Shown here: positions 33,754 to 42,124 of the stretch, in pieces
Layout of the letters: the number at the start of each line of letters is the position of its first letter
Numbering within the stretch: the stretch's first letter is position 1
NCBI GenBank assembly: GCA_016937595.1
Contig: JAFHKH010000039.1
Coordinates: 1 to 53,068, forward strand
DNA length: 53,068 bases
Source of the DNA: Pseudomonas cedrina subsp. fulgida
GTDB taxonomy: Bacteria > Pseudomonadota > Gammaproteobacteria > Pseudomonadales > Pseudomonadaceae
Direction of reading: 5' to 3'
Position numbers and translations under genes: made by a program
The notes under the pieces: model-generated
What the model was told of the DNA's origin: nothing
Database searches by the model: none
The model's input: only the letters and a program-made list of their open reading frames with translations

Positions 33754-36700
33754 GCCGCGCCCTGAATGACGATGAAGGTAATCAGCTCGAAATCATCCAG
33801 CCCAGAGATGGTGTCGACTAGCGCGGTGGTCTTACCGCCGCTGAATAGACTGTCGATATCCTTTTCTTCCTTTACGTCGATCATCGAACGAATCGCTTGG
33901 TCGAGTAGATTGGAGTAGGCGCGCATGTTACGCCCGTCCTGGGTGGACTGATTGAACCGCTGGTAGGCATCACTGATCGGCTGGCTGTGGCCCTTACAGG
34001 CGCTGCGAGCCAGGTCCAACAGACGCTTGGCTTCTGTCTGATCACTGATGATCTGCCCTTCCAGACTGATATAGATCAGGTAGAAGGGATGCAGGCGGTT
34101 CTGTTGATTGAGACTGGCGCCGTGCTTGCGATTGCGCAAGGTGAAGATTACTCCGGGCACCAAGCCAAGTTCCTGCCGTGCCGGCACCACGGCGTGTAAG
34201 CCATTGGGGATGTTGCCGAGGTCACCATTGGCCTTGATGTAGCTGAGCAAATCCATGCGGAAATCATTGAGGCCAAGGTCGGTGATGGAGACGCCGGTCT
34301 TGATGTCTTCCATCTCGATCACTTCATCCTGCAATCTTCGCAGTTGCTCTTTGCGGTAGGCCACGTCGTTGGCCTGGGCGCTGAGCACGTTGTCGTCGCC
34401 AGTGGCGGTAACGTCAGCGATCATCATGCGGTTTTCAACCCGCTCTTTGAGGTTGATGTACTCGTCGAGGCTGATGTCTGGCCAGTAGTTGACCAACTGG
34501 ATGCTGGCGTTCTGCGAGCCAATACGATCCACCCGGCCGAAGCGCTGGATGATGCGCACCGGGTTCCAGTGAATGTCGTAGTTGATCAGATAGTCGCAGT
34601 CCTGCAGGTTCTGGCCTTCGGAGATGCAGTCGGTACCGATGAGGATGTCGATTTCACGCTGCTCGTCCGGGTAAATCAGCGCTTTTTCTTTCGAGCGCGG
34701 CGAAAACAGCGTCAGCAAACCTTGGAAGTCGTAAGTCTGGCGACTGCCCGGCATAGTGCCGAGGGTGGACTTGGGCGCATCGCTGCCGGTGACCTTGCCG
34801 GAATGCACCTTGTGAGTGCTCAGCAGGTACTCAGCCAGGTTGTCGTAGAGGTAATTGGCGGTATCGGCGAAGGCGGTAAAAATCAGCACCTTGCGATTGC
34901 CAGGATTGATCGGCGATGCCAGCTTGCTGGTGATCTGGGTTTTCAGGTGCTGCAGTTTGGCGTCGTCGGCTGGTGTGACCTTGGCCATTTCAGCCAGCAA
35001 CTCTTCAATGAGGATCAGGTCGCCTTGCAGGTCTTGCTCCCAGGACGGCACGTCCATGTCTTCCAAGCTGATCTGAATCTTCTTACCGATGGTAATGTCG
35101 CCGGGCAACGGTAAGTTGTCGTCGTCAAAATCGGCATCTTCAAAGGCAGCGGTAACGTCGGCGAAGTCACTGGCAAGTCCGGTTTTCTTGAAAGTAGCGA
35201 TTTTATCCAGTGCGTTCCGATGCGTGTTTTGCAGATTTTTCAGGGTCAGGCGGAAAGACTGGACCGAGCTTTCCAGGCGCTTTAGCAGGTTGGTGGTCAT
35301 CAGCGCTTGCAGGCTTCTCTCGCGGTCGACCTGTTTGAGTTTGCCTTTACCTCCCTCCACTTCGGTGTCGTACATCTCTTCGTACTTTTTCAACCGGCTA
35401 GGCAGGATGTAGCTAACCGGCGCGTACACGGCGAGCTTAAGCAGCGACAGCTGGTTGAAGATCTCGTTGAAGCCGATGACGTCACCACGCGGAGTCAACG
35501 GGCAATGAAACGACAGTGGCTTGCGGCGCTCAGGGAAGCTACCAATGTCGGCGGTGTTGTAGAAGGTCTCGATATGCCGGCGCGAGCGGGCAATGGTGAC
35601 GCTGTCGAGCAGCTCGAAGAAGTCGAAATCAAGGGTATTGAGAATCGCCGCTGCAGTGCGTTTTTCCGGTGGCAGACCGGTCCACATATTGAAGGCTGCC
35701 TGGGCGCGACGGAAGATACCGTCGATGTCCTTTTCAGTGCGCAGCTTCTTGCTGAGGTTGTCGCTGTCGCCCTCGTAGGCCAAGGCCAACTGGTTGCGCA
35801 AGTCGCTGAAACGGTTGTTGACCGGGGTGGCCGAGAGCATTAGCACCTTGGTCTTTACGCCTTGACGAATGACCTGATTCATCAGCCGCTGGTAACGGGT
35901 CTCTTTGTCTTTATAGATATCGTTGTTACGGAAGTTGTGCGACTCATCGATCACCACCAGGTCGTAGTTGCCCCAGTTGACGCGATCCAGCGGAATGCCC
36001 AGCGACTCGCCACGGGTGCGAGTCAGGTCGGTGTGGCAAAGCACGTCGTAGTTAAAGCGATCCTTGGCAAAGATGTTGGTCTTGAGGTTCTGGTTGTAGT
36101 TGCGCCAGTTATCGGAGAGCTTCTTCGGGCAGAGTACCAAAACCGACTTGTTACGCAGCTCGTAATACTTGATCACCGCCAATGCGGTGAAGGTTTTACC
36201 CAGGCCTACGCTGTCAGCCAGGATGCAGCCGCTGTAGGTTTCCAGTTTGTTGATCAGCCCGGTGGCCGCGTCGCGCTGGAAGTTGAACAGCTTTTGCCAG
36301 ATCAGACTGTCCTGATAGCCGGTGCGGTCATTGGGTAGCACATCCTCATTTATGTCTTCCAGGAACTCGCGAAAGATATTGTAAAGCATTAGAAAATAGA
36401 TTCGCTCTGGGGCGTTCTCTTGATAGACCGAAGCGATGTGATCGCAGAGTCGACCAGTCACATCTTCAAGCTTTTCCGGATCGCTCCAAATCTGCTCGAA
36501 CAAGTTGAGGAACATGCCAGTGTGGGCCGGTTCATCGAAACGGGAAACGATGTTCGAGAGCGCGCCACCTTTCTGGTAGCCGAGATCGACAGCTGTAAAT
36601 CCCTGAACGGGCATAAATACAGCGTCACCCGACTCGGCCTGTGAACCGATAAAGGGCTGCATCGGAGCCTGAGCACGGTTTGAACGGAAGGTAGCCTTGC

Positions 36701-37040
36701 GGCGTATCCAGTCAGCACACTCCTTGGCGATAGCCTTTTGAGTAAGTTGATTCTTCAACTGAATCTCAAACTCACTTCCGGTGAGGCTGCGCTCGCGCTC
36801 TGCCTTGGGGATATAGAACTCGCGCTGCTCCTTCTTGATCTTGTCGCTGACCTCATTGGGGACGAAGGTCGGCGAGGTGAAGATGAACTCCAGGGAGTCT
36901 ATGCTCTCAAGTTCCTTCTTCAGCGCCACGTAGGCGTAGATCGAAAAGCACGAAGCAGCGATCTTCAGCTTCGAACCCGGCTTAATCGTACCTTTGAGGC
37001 TTTCACCAAGCAGGGTATTGATGTTGTCGATCAGTTCCAT
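33750..37040 (-). CDS. SNF2-family helicase with PLD-like N terminus
   Basis: This 1096-residue protein has an N-terminal region (about 20-110, KLKIAASCFSIYAYVALKKE) that resembles the phospholipase-D-like module of helicase-related proteins but lacks an obvious HKD motif. A SNF2 ATPase follows with DSVGLGKT (276-283), DESH (365-368), MLSATPVNN, GTDCISEGQNLQ and the motif VI QRFGRVDRIGSQ. Such enzymes translocate on double-stranded DNA. It opens the operon leading to DUF4391, Mod, AlbA_2 and Res, so it probably assists restriction or surveillance of foreign DNA. Confidence 0.88.
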   Translation of the reverse strand: MELIDNINTLLGESLKGTIKPGSKLKIAASCFSIYAYVALKKELESIDSLEFIFTSPTFVPNEVSDKIKKEQREFYIPKAERERSLTGSEFEIQLKNQLTQKAIAKECADWIRRKATFRSNRAQAPMQPFIGSQAESGDAVFMPVQGFTAVDLGYQKGGALSNIVSRFDEPAHTGMFLNLFEQIWSDPEKLEDVTGRLCDHIASVYQENAPERIYFLMLYNIFREFLEDINEDVLPNDRTGYQDSLIWQKLFNFQRDAATGLINKLETYSGCILADSVGLGKTFTALAVIKYYELRNKSVLVLCPKKLSDNWRNYNQNLKTNIFAKDRFNYDVLCHTDLTRTRGESLGIPLDRVNWGNYDLVVIDESHNFRNNDIYKDKETRYQRLMNQVIRQGVKTKVLMLSATPVNNRFSDLRNQLALAYEGDSDNLSKKLRTEKDIDGIFRRAQAAFNMWTGLPPEKRTAAAILNTLDFDFFELLDSVTIARSRRHIETFYNTADIGSFPERRKPLSFHCPLTPRGDVIGFNEIFNQLSLLKLAVYAPVSYILPSRLKKYEEMYDTEVEGGKGKLKQVDRERSLQALMTTNLLKRLESSVQSFRLTLKNLQNTHRNALDKIATFKKTGLASDFADVTAAFEDADFDDDNLPLPGDITIGKKIQISLEDMDVPSWEQDLQGDLILIEELLAEMAKVTPADDAKLQHLKTQITSKLASPINPGNRKVLIFTAFADTANYLYDNLAEYLLSTHKVHSGKVTGSDAPKSTLGTMPGSRQTYDFQGLLTLFSPRSKEKALIYPDEQREIDILIGTDCISEGQNLQDCDYLINYDIHWNPVRIIQRFGRVDRIGSQNASIQLVNYWPDISLDEYINLKERVENRMMIADVTATGDDNVLSAQANDVAYRKEQLRRLQDEVIEMEDIKTGVSITDLGLNDFRMDLLSYIKANGDLGNIPNGLHAVVPARQELGLVPGVIFTLRNRKHGASLNQQNRLHPFYLIYISLEGQIISDQTEAKRLLDLARSACKGHSQPISDAYQRFNQSTQDGRNMRAYSNLLDQAIRSMIDVKEEKDIDSLFSGGKTTALVDTISGLDDFELITFIVIQGAA

Positions 37041-37233
37041 ATGAAGGATTCCCTTTATGCGAGCTGAGGGGGATTATCACGGAGCCTGCGACGAATATCA
37101 CGGATTACTAGCCAGCAGAGTGCCAGGCACACAGTTTCGGCCCAATTTGCCCTGTCACATCCAGTAAAAAAGGCCAAAACCCAAAAATAAAGTCACCCAC
37201 AATCCATCGTAGAACTTCCGACTCTGCCAAACG

Positions 37234-38232
37234 TCATGCCAACCAACGTCGGCGAAGGCATTTAGGCTGGCCCACACGCAAGCACCGAGCTCCAAGGGGC
37301 CTCAGGCGAAGTTGCTGATCATCCTTGACCAGGTAGTGCATCGCATAGTGGACATGCGAGCGGACCTGCTGATCATTGCGATAAATGACACCGATTCCCA
37401 GCCTTCCCTCGTACCTTTCCTTATCTTGGTTGCAACTATCGAAATACCCCCTTCCCTGCGTCACACTCCCCCACAGCTCACCAATCTGACTCGCCTTGTA
37501 GATGTCCCCGCGTAGCTGTGCACCATTAAAGAAGAACGCGGCGTGGATGTGATAGCCCCGACTTTCCCCCTGCTCCACTGCGCAGATAAAGCCGGTCTCA
37601 TGCTTGAAAATCGGATTGCGCTCACGCTCGGCGACGAACCTGTCCAGATCATCAAATACCTGCTCAACACGCTGCCTAGCTTGAGACGCCTTGAGGTAAT
37701 AGAGATTGACCCTGACTACGACAGTGCGAGCGTAACGATCCAGCACAGAGTCCGTGTATTCAGTGACCCTACTTTCTTGATCCCCAGCCTGGTAACGACG
37801 GTCACTCCTTTTGCGCCGATACCATTGCTCCCGAGTCAACTGACGAATCCTCACGACCAGTAAATTCATGCTGCGGCGATGGTCCAGATAGGCTGTTCTA
37901 TCATCATTCAGACAGACGGGACCGACAGGGCTACGCTCGATCCCGATATACTGACAAGCCTCCCAGAACGCTTGCAGGTGCTCGCTGTAGCGGTATTGGG
38001 AGTGCTCATCAAACAAGTCGATCATTTGCTGGATGTCATCGAAGTACCGGGAGAGCCTGGTCGGCAATATCCTCTCGCAACCTGAGCGTGGGACGCTGAA
38101 TCGGAACGCTGGAATATCGTGTTGCTCGATTACTTTTACGAGTTGCTCAATCCGGATGGCGATATCGGATTGGGATAGGCTGGTTTGAGCTCTGCTGCTG
38201 GTCATGCCTGTGTACCTGGTAGTTGTTTTCAT
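37234..38232 (-). CDS. Inovirus Gp2-type / YagK-YfjJ protein
   Basis: This 332-residue protein resembles the inovirus-type Gp2 family with a YagK/YfjJ C-terminal domain (ALQVEQ-like AVEQGESRGYHIHAAFFFNG, with HIH as the metal-binding HUH-like motif, and ELWGSVTQGRGYFDSCN). These are thought to be replication-initiation relatives carried by filamentous phages and P4-like islands. The C terminus is basic. It is downstream of alpA in the same direction, suggesting an excision-replication module for the island. Confidence 0.8.
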   Translation of the reverse strand: MKTTTRYTGMTSSRAQTSLSQSDIAIRIEQLVKVIEQHDIPAFRFSVPRSGCERILPTRLSRYFDDIQQMIDLFDEHSQYRYSEHLQAFWEACQYIGIERSPVGPVCLNDDRTAYLDHRRSMNLLVVRIRQLTREQWYRRKRSDRRYQAGDQESRVTEYTDSVLDRYARTVVVRVNLYYLKASQARQRVEQVFDDLDRFVAERERNPIFKHETGFICAVEQGESRGYHIHAAFFFNGAQLRGDIYKASQIGELWGSVTQGRGYFDSCNQDKERYEGRLGIGVIYRNDQQVRSHVHYAMHYLVKDDQQLRLRPLGARCLRVGQPKCLRRRWLA

Positions 38233-38562
38233 ACCAGATACCGTTTGTGCATTTTTTAACCGGCGGCCTACTCCCCAAATGAACCTTGATCACTGGAGAT
38301 TGATTACTTTCTGTTCGGCTTTTTACTGAAGTCTGTTTATTGATTATCTGAAAGCTATATAACTAGATACAGCTCCGTTGCTAGTAGACGCTCCCGCTCC
38401 AGACGACCCAATCAGAAAGCTATTGCCAAGCCAGGCAGGAGATCGACCAAACCGCCCCATGGGGGAGTTAGCTGAGAACCGCCTGTTCATCATTCGGCAT
38501 AAAGACCAGGACCGTCTCTTGCCGGTCCTGGCCTTTATGCTAGATAGTCCAACCTCTTCGCA
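38233..38562. other. 330-base spacer with a strong hairpin
   Basis: No gene is seen. The main feature is the perfect-armed hairpin at 38497-38540 next to the alpA stop. The rest is AT-rich and could hold the promoter of the Gp2-type gene or a replication origin, though no iterons are visible. Confidence 0.5.
38497..38540 (-). terminator. Long hairpin after alpA
   Basis: GCATAAAGACCAGGACCG (38497-38514) pairs with CGGTCCTGGCCTTTATGC (38523-38540), with one mismatch. It lies 23 bases past the alpA stop. No T-run follows, so it may be a weak terminator, an RNA stabiliser or a protein-binding site. Confidence 0.5.
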
Positions 38563-38751
38563 TCATGCAGCCAGATCACGCTCCTCTATTCTGGCCAAAA
38601 TCCAGTCTTGCACTTCTCCTTCGACCCAGCCAACGCCGCGATCTCCCAGCGAGACTGATTTTGGGAAGGTACCTTCGACGATGTACTTGTAAATGGTAGA
38701 CCGGGCCAGACCGGTCGAACTCATGACGTCTTTCAGGCGGATGATTCTCAT
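38563..38751 (-). CDS. AlpA-family excision regulator
   Basis: This 62-residue helix-turn-helix protein of the AlpA/Vis family (MRIIRLKDVMSSTGLARSTIYKYI, then GTFPKSVSLGDRGVGWVEGEVQDWI) is complete at normal length. In P4-like elements such proteins activate integrase expression and act as excisionases. Its likely targets here are the TGGCATTCCA repeats near the integrase and the right end. Confidence 0.92.
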   Translation of the reverse strand: MRIIRLKDVMSSTGLARSTIYKYIVEGTFPKSVSLGDRGVGWVEGEVQDWILARIEERDLAA

Positions 38752-38856
38752 GAACGGGGCTCCTCTGTTCGTTCAGAGGATTGGCAGGGACTGTAAAAAA
38801 ACACCGTTCACTTCCCTGCCGTCTCGCCAGACGCGAGATCCCTGAGCATCAGCCAA

Positions 38857-40227
38857 TTATTCAAGTCCACGGGGAGTGAGCAAACAGTATAAATTCTGGT
38901 CCTCTCTGGAAACGCCATTCAGGTCAGTAACCTCCCGGACATTAACGTTGCCAAACCCACGACCAAACTCCGCCACATACAACCTTTGGGTGCTCATAGC
39001 GCCATCACGTGGCAGCGCCAAAACTGCTCGCGAAGGATAGAAAACGCACTTGGGCGTAACGGCAACCCGTCGAGCAGGGAGCAGCACGTAGTCCGTGGAC
39101 TTAAAATCGATACTGCTGATCAACGAACTTGACCGAAACCAATCGTTTCTAAAGCCTCTCGCCACACGCTCAGCCTTCTCAAACAAATATCGGACAAGCG
39201 ACTGAGTCGCTTCTGTATCAGCACCACCGCTCCGCAGGTCGTGCTTGATCAATTCAACGAGCTCGGACTCGCCTTTGCTGTAATCGTCCCAAAAACGAGA
39301 AAGAAGATATTCCGCATAACAGTCAAGCCTCCCCCTCAACAAGCTGCCCTGCCTTTGTTCATGCTTATCTTCAAAGAACTGACGAACGCCAGCCACGCGC
39401 TGATCCGATGCTTCGCCCTCGTCATGTAGCATTTCATCTACTACGTCACCCTCGTTGCTCGAAGTGATCACTTTAGAGAAAGAGACCAGCAAGATCGGCA
39501 AGCTTTGACCATGGTTCAATTCCGGGTGGTGCAGGTTGATGTAGTAGGTGCTTTTTGTTTTCTTGAAAATGACAGATCCCGTTGCTCCGGGAACGTAGGC
39601 GCGGATCAAGCCATCGTCGAGCAAGGTCCTTACTCGATTTTTCAAGCGCACCTGACTCAGTCCGGTTATCCGCGCCAACTCTGCGCTTCCCAGATCCCTT
39701 ACAACGCCAAATCGGTCTGCGCGAATCAACAGTGCAGCAAGAAGTACGCGATTCACCACGCTCACCCGCCCCTGCCCTCTGCTTGCCCGCACCTGAGCAA
39801 GAGGAGCAGTTGCTCTCTGTTCATCTTGCCGTGTGGCGATAGCTGATCGTTGATCAGCCACCTTGAGCTCATGCTGTAGCAGGTGGCGAATTACCTTTTC
39901 GTGGATTACCTCTGTCACGTCGTGTCGAGCAACCTGCGCTGCGTAGCTTGCGTCTAACTCATAGTGCCTTTTGGGACGTCCTTGCCCGCTCACTACATCT
40001 CGGCGAACCAATACCCCGGCAGCAACCAACGAATTTAAAGCCGTGCCAGCTTGGGTATCGGAGATTCCAAAACGCGCCGCCAGCTCCTTAACACCCGCAC
40101 TAATACTTCTAGCAACCAAACCGAGCTCAGCCATACGGATCAGCAAATATTTTGTCTCAGGGCTTATTCCATTCACCTCACTGCGCAGCACCGAAAGCAG
40201 CATATCGTTCACAACGTTATCCAACAT
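38857..40227 (-). CDS. Large winged-helix regulator
   Basis: This 456-residue cytoplasmic protein has two probable winged-helix domains, about 25-95 (ISAGVKELAARFGISDTQAGTALNSL) and about 160-230 (LARITGLSQVRLKNRVRTLLDDGLI). The C-terminal half is helical and unfamiliar. I do not recognise a named family; similar genes occur beside alpA and Gp2-type genes in Pseudomonas islands. It starts 59 bases from a 15-bp inverted repeat shared with the divergent gene and may bind there. Confidence 0.7.
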   Translation of the reverse strand: MLDNVVNDMLLSVLRSEVNGISPETKYLLIRMAELGLVARSISAGVKELAARFGISDTQAGTALNSLVAAGVLVRRDVVSGQGRPKRHYELDASYAAQVARHDVTEVIHEKVIRHLLQHELKVADQRSAIATRQDEQRATAPLAQVRASRGQGRVSVVNRVLLAALLIRADRFGVVRDLGSAELARITGLSQVRLKNRVRTLLDDGLIRAYVPGATGSVIFKKTKSTYYINLHHPELNHGQSLPILLVSFSKVITSSNEGDVVDEMLHDEGEASDQRVAGVRQFFEDKHEQRQGSLLRGRLDCYAEYLLSRFWDDYSKGESELVELIKHDLRSGGADTEATQSLVRYLFEKAERVARGFRNDWFRSSSLISSIDFKSTDYVLLPARRVAVTPKCVFYPSRAVLALPRDGAMSTQRLYVAEFGRGFGNVNVREVTDLNGVSREDQNLYCLLTPRGLE

Positions 40228-40285
40228 CTATGAATATTTCTGTATTTTATCTCAATAATTACAGACTGTTTAATTAAAAATCTAA

Positions 40286-40331
40286 TACTTAGTAATTTAC
40301 AAAGTAAGTTACCATAGTAAATTACTAAGTA
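40286..40331. promoter_or_regulatory. 15-bp inverted repeat in a divergent promoter
   Basis: TACTTAGTAATTTAC (40286-40300) and GTAAATTACTAAGTA (40317-40331) are perfect complements separated by 16 bases. The stretch is very AT-rich compared with its surroundings. It sits between the winged-helix gene and the coiled-coil gene and is probably an operator, or less likely a replication site. Confidence 0.75.
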
Positions 40332-40360
40332 ATTTATTGAAAAACCTTAAGCGGACGCAT

Positions 40361-40999
40361 ATGAGTACTGATATGACGAGCACCTCCTGGTTCGACCTAG
40401 AAAACGCAGATCAGCGCAGGTGGGCTTTGAATTACCTTCGGACATACCGAGGCGCGCTCGTCAACGAGGGGGGGCTAGACAAATGGCTCAAGCAGGAGCG
40501 ACATCAAGACTCTGCGGTGCTGGCGAGAATGAAACTGGCTTGGGGCCAGGTTCAGCGAAGGAAAGAGAGCAAGCGAGCGGGAGAGAAGGCATGCAGCTTC
40601 GTACTTTCATCCAAGGCAAAGCGTCACTTGGATACGTTGGCAAAGCAGAACGAATCCAGCATTAAAGATTTCCTTGAGACCTTGCTATCTGACGAGTACG
40701 AGGAGGCGAGCCAACAGAAAATCGCGGCCAGGGACGCCGCCAAGAAGGCCGCTGAAAAGGAAAAGCTACTAAGGAAGAAACTGGAGGCCATCAACTCAGC
40801 TCTCCATGAGTGCATTACGGAACTAACGCAGCGCACCATAATGATGGAAGCCGAAAACCTCTCAATCGACGACCTCTCTGAAGAGCAAAAAAGCCGAAGC
40901 GCAGCGCTTCGCTTGGAAACACTAAAAAAATTTACCGCCCCACGGCCGATGCTTCCTCGGGATGAAGTGTTTCCTCACGGCATGGAGAGGCCAACGTAG
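40361..40999 (+). CDS. Coiled-coil protein
   Basis: This 212-residue protein is highly charged, with a central coiled coil (about 85-165, EEASQQKIAARDAAKKAAEKEK). The N-terminal part (WFDLENADQRRWALNYLRTYRG) is compact. A TTG at 40337 could add 8 residues; the ATG at 40361 is preferred, but neither has a good ribosome-binding site. KfrA-like segregation or DNA-binding roles are possible but unproven. It is the last gene before the island's right edge. Confidence 0.6.
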   Translation: MSTDMTSTSWFDLENADQRRWALNYLRTYRGALVNEGGLDKWLKQERHQDSAVLARMKLAWGQVQRRKESKRAGEKACSFVLSSKAKRHLDTLAKQNESSIKDFLETLLSDEYEEASQQKIAARDAAKKAAEKEKLLRKKLEAINSALHECITELTQRTIMMEAENLSIDDLSEEQKSRSAALRLETLKKFTAPRPMLPRDEVFPHGMERPT

Positions 41000-41085
41000 C
41001 CGAGAACCACTATTCATACAGCAGAAGCCCTGCTAACGATACTGGCCGCCCATCATGACGTCCCAAAGCACCAAGCAAATTACAT

Positions 41086-41107
41086 TGGCATTCCAAATGG
41101 CATTCCA
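41086..41107 (+). repeat. Right-end TGGCATTCCA pair
   Basis: TGGCATTCCA occurs at 41086-41095 and 41098-41107 with the same 12-base period, and the same AA(A)T linker, as the pair at 8073-8094. These are probable arm sites for the integrase or AlpA at the opposite end of the island. Confidence 0.65.
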
Positions 41108-41158
41108 GACAAAAAACAAAACCTGATTTTTCTTTTCAAATCAATATCTTGAAAGCTC

Positions 41159-41178
41159 GGTTCAGATTACCCCGGCTC
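41159..41178 (+). repeat. Right attachment site (attR)
   Basis: GGTTCAGATTACCCCGGCTC differs at three positions from the tmRNA 3' end at 7935-7954. It no longer extends to a CCA end, consistent with a decayed or alternative crossover copy. Confidence 0.7.
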
Positions 41179-41182
41179 GAAT

Positions 41183-41207
41183 AAAACGTCCCCGGATGTC
41201 TTTTTTT
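41183..41207 (+). terminator. Displaced original ssrA terminator
   Basis: ACGTCC and GGATGT (one G-T pair) form a short stem followed by seven Ts and GTGC, closely resembling the terminator behind ssrA at 7971-7996. It is probably the pre-insertion terminator, now stranded at the island's right edge. Confidence 0.6.
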
Positions 41208-41362
41208 GTGCTTGAAAACTCAGCACACATGCAAGCGGAGGATTGGATCCGAATTTAACGCGAAACCTGAATCACCAAAGCGTGGAGCCTCAGAATTTTC
41301 CTGCAAGATATAGCGCTATTGATGAACTGGCACGCTTCCACCTATGCGCATAACCTTCCCCC

Positions 41363-41596
41363 GTCGCTGCAAAATCAGCGACCGGGTTTAGCAGCTCGGT
41401 TAATATCAAGGCCTGCAAAGCCACCCTTCGTACAAGCGATGCTTTCAGCATCCGCTGGTTCGCATTATGGCGGCTGTGCGTGGGGCACTTTCGGGTGCGC
41501 TGGGTTCCTTGATTCCTGGTCTGCTAACCCGCGTACGGTCGCCACCCTTTTCGTTTAGCAGCGATGTCTGGCGACTCCATCAATCAAGGAGTTTCA
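41363..41596 (+). ncRNA. Structured leader, perhaps C4-antisense-RNA-like
   Basis: A hairpin GTCGCTG-N6-CAGCGAC (41363-41382) is followed by CGGGTTTAGCAG (41383-41394). Then comes a compact segment ending in GGTCTGCTAACCCGCGTACG (41519-41538) and CGCCACCC. The CTGCTAACCCG part (41521-41531) is complementary to the earlier CGGGTTTAGCAG apart from one base. The GGTCTNCTAACCCGC...CCACCC string recalls the C4 antisense RNAs of P1-like phages (from memory, not checked). It precedes the DUF6124 gene directly. Confidence 0.45.
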
Positions 41597-41599
41597 CCC

Positions 41600-41860
41600 A
41601 TGAAAAAAATCACGCCCAATCCTCCCGCAACCCTCTTCACAGTCAATGAAAACGTCGACCCCGAAACCCTGCTGATCCAGGCCAGCGAAACCCTTGCTTC
41701 GCTGGACGCAATCATCACCGACCTGGCCTTCGAACTCGACGGCTTAAACCGCCAAAAACTCTTGGGGAGCCAGCAACTAGCCGTGCTGGGTGGATTACTC
41801 ATCGATCGTGTGCTGGTCACGCTGGCCCCTACCACCGACGCGCAAGCGTTCCCGACGTAA
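41600..41860 (+). CDS. DUF6124/DUF3077 family protein
   Basis: This 86-residue protein (MKKITPNPPATLFTVNENVDPETLL) has the motif ASETLASLDAIITDLAFELDG and a hydrophobic helix LLGSQQLAVLGGLLIDRVL, as in a small Pseudomonas-specific family that is often multicopy. AAGGAG is 8 bases before the ATG at 41600. A long leader precedes it and a terminator follows at 42009-42040. Function unknown. Confidence 0.85.
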   Translation: MKKITPNPPATLFTVNENVDPETLLIQASETLASLDAIITDLAFELDGLNRQKLLGSQQLAVLGGLLIDRVLVTLAPTTDAQAFPT

Positions 41861-42008
41861 TCTCAGTAGCAAGCGAGACACCGCCGCCACTGATGACTGA
41901 CCCGCCACTCGCCCTGGCAATCGCAACTTCACATTGAGCTAACGCTTTCACATCCCTTTCACACTTGAGCGTCTATGGTTATCCCAGCTCCTTGTGAACA
42001 CCCCTTTC

Positions 42009-42040
42009 AAGCCCGCTTTTCCCCATCGCGGGCTTTTCTT
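42009..42040 (+). terminator. Terminator after the DUF6124 gene
   Basis: AAGCCCGC and GCGGGCTT enclose an 11-base loop, followed by TTCTTT. Confidence 0.85.
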
Positions 42041-42124
42041 TGTCTGCGATTTGCCTCGCTGGAATCCCCTCGCACTTCCCATTACCCTGACCCCCTCAAT
42101 CAGACAACCGGAAGTCCGATCCCC

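Larger units (their letters stand above)
7935..41178. mobile_element. ssrA-integrated genomic island (~33 kb)
   Basis: The left edge is the tmRNA 3' end, followed by a tyrosine integrase. The right edge is an imperfect copy of that 3' end plus a second terminator. TGGCATTCCA repeats sit inside both ends. The cargo is typical of accessory DNA: orphan small genes, paired recombinases around a catabolic cassette, defence genes, AlpA and a Gp2-type replication protein. The genes outside are ordinary Pseudomonas core. No conjugation genes are seen, so it is probably an integrative element mobilised in trans or a satellite-like remnant. Confidence 0.85.
41000..41362. other. Island right boundary, non-coding
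   Basis: This stretch holds the right-end arm repeats, the attR copy and the relocated ssrA terminator. After 41210 it returns to chromosomal spacer leading to the DUF6124 leader. No gene is seen. Confidence 0.65.

Noticed and set aside
34344-35114. A 256-codon plus-strand frame inside the SNF2 helicase gene
   Set aside because: It is an antisense shadow of a gene with clear helicase motifs.
33750-37040. Assignment of the SNF2 gene to a DISARM system
   Set aside because: DISARM needs drmA/drmB/drmC genes; no DUF1998 protein or separate PLD nuclease is present, and the methylase is of type III form.
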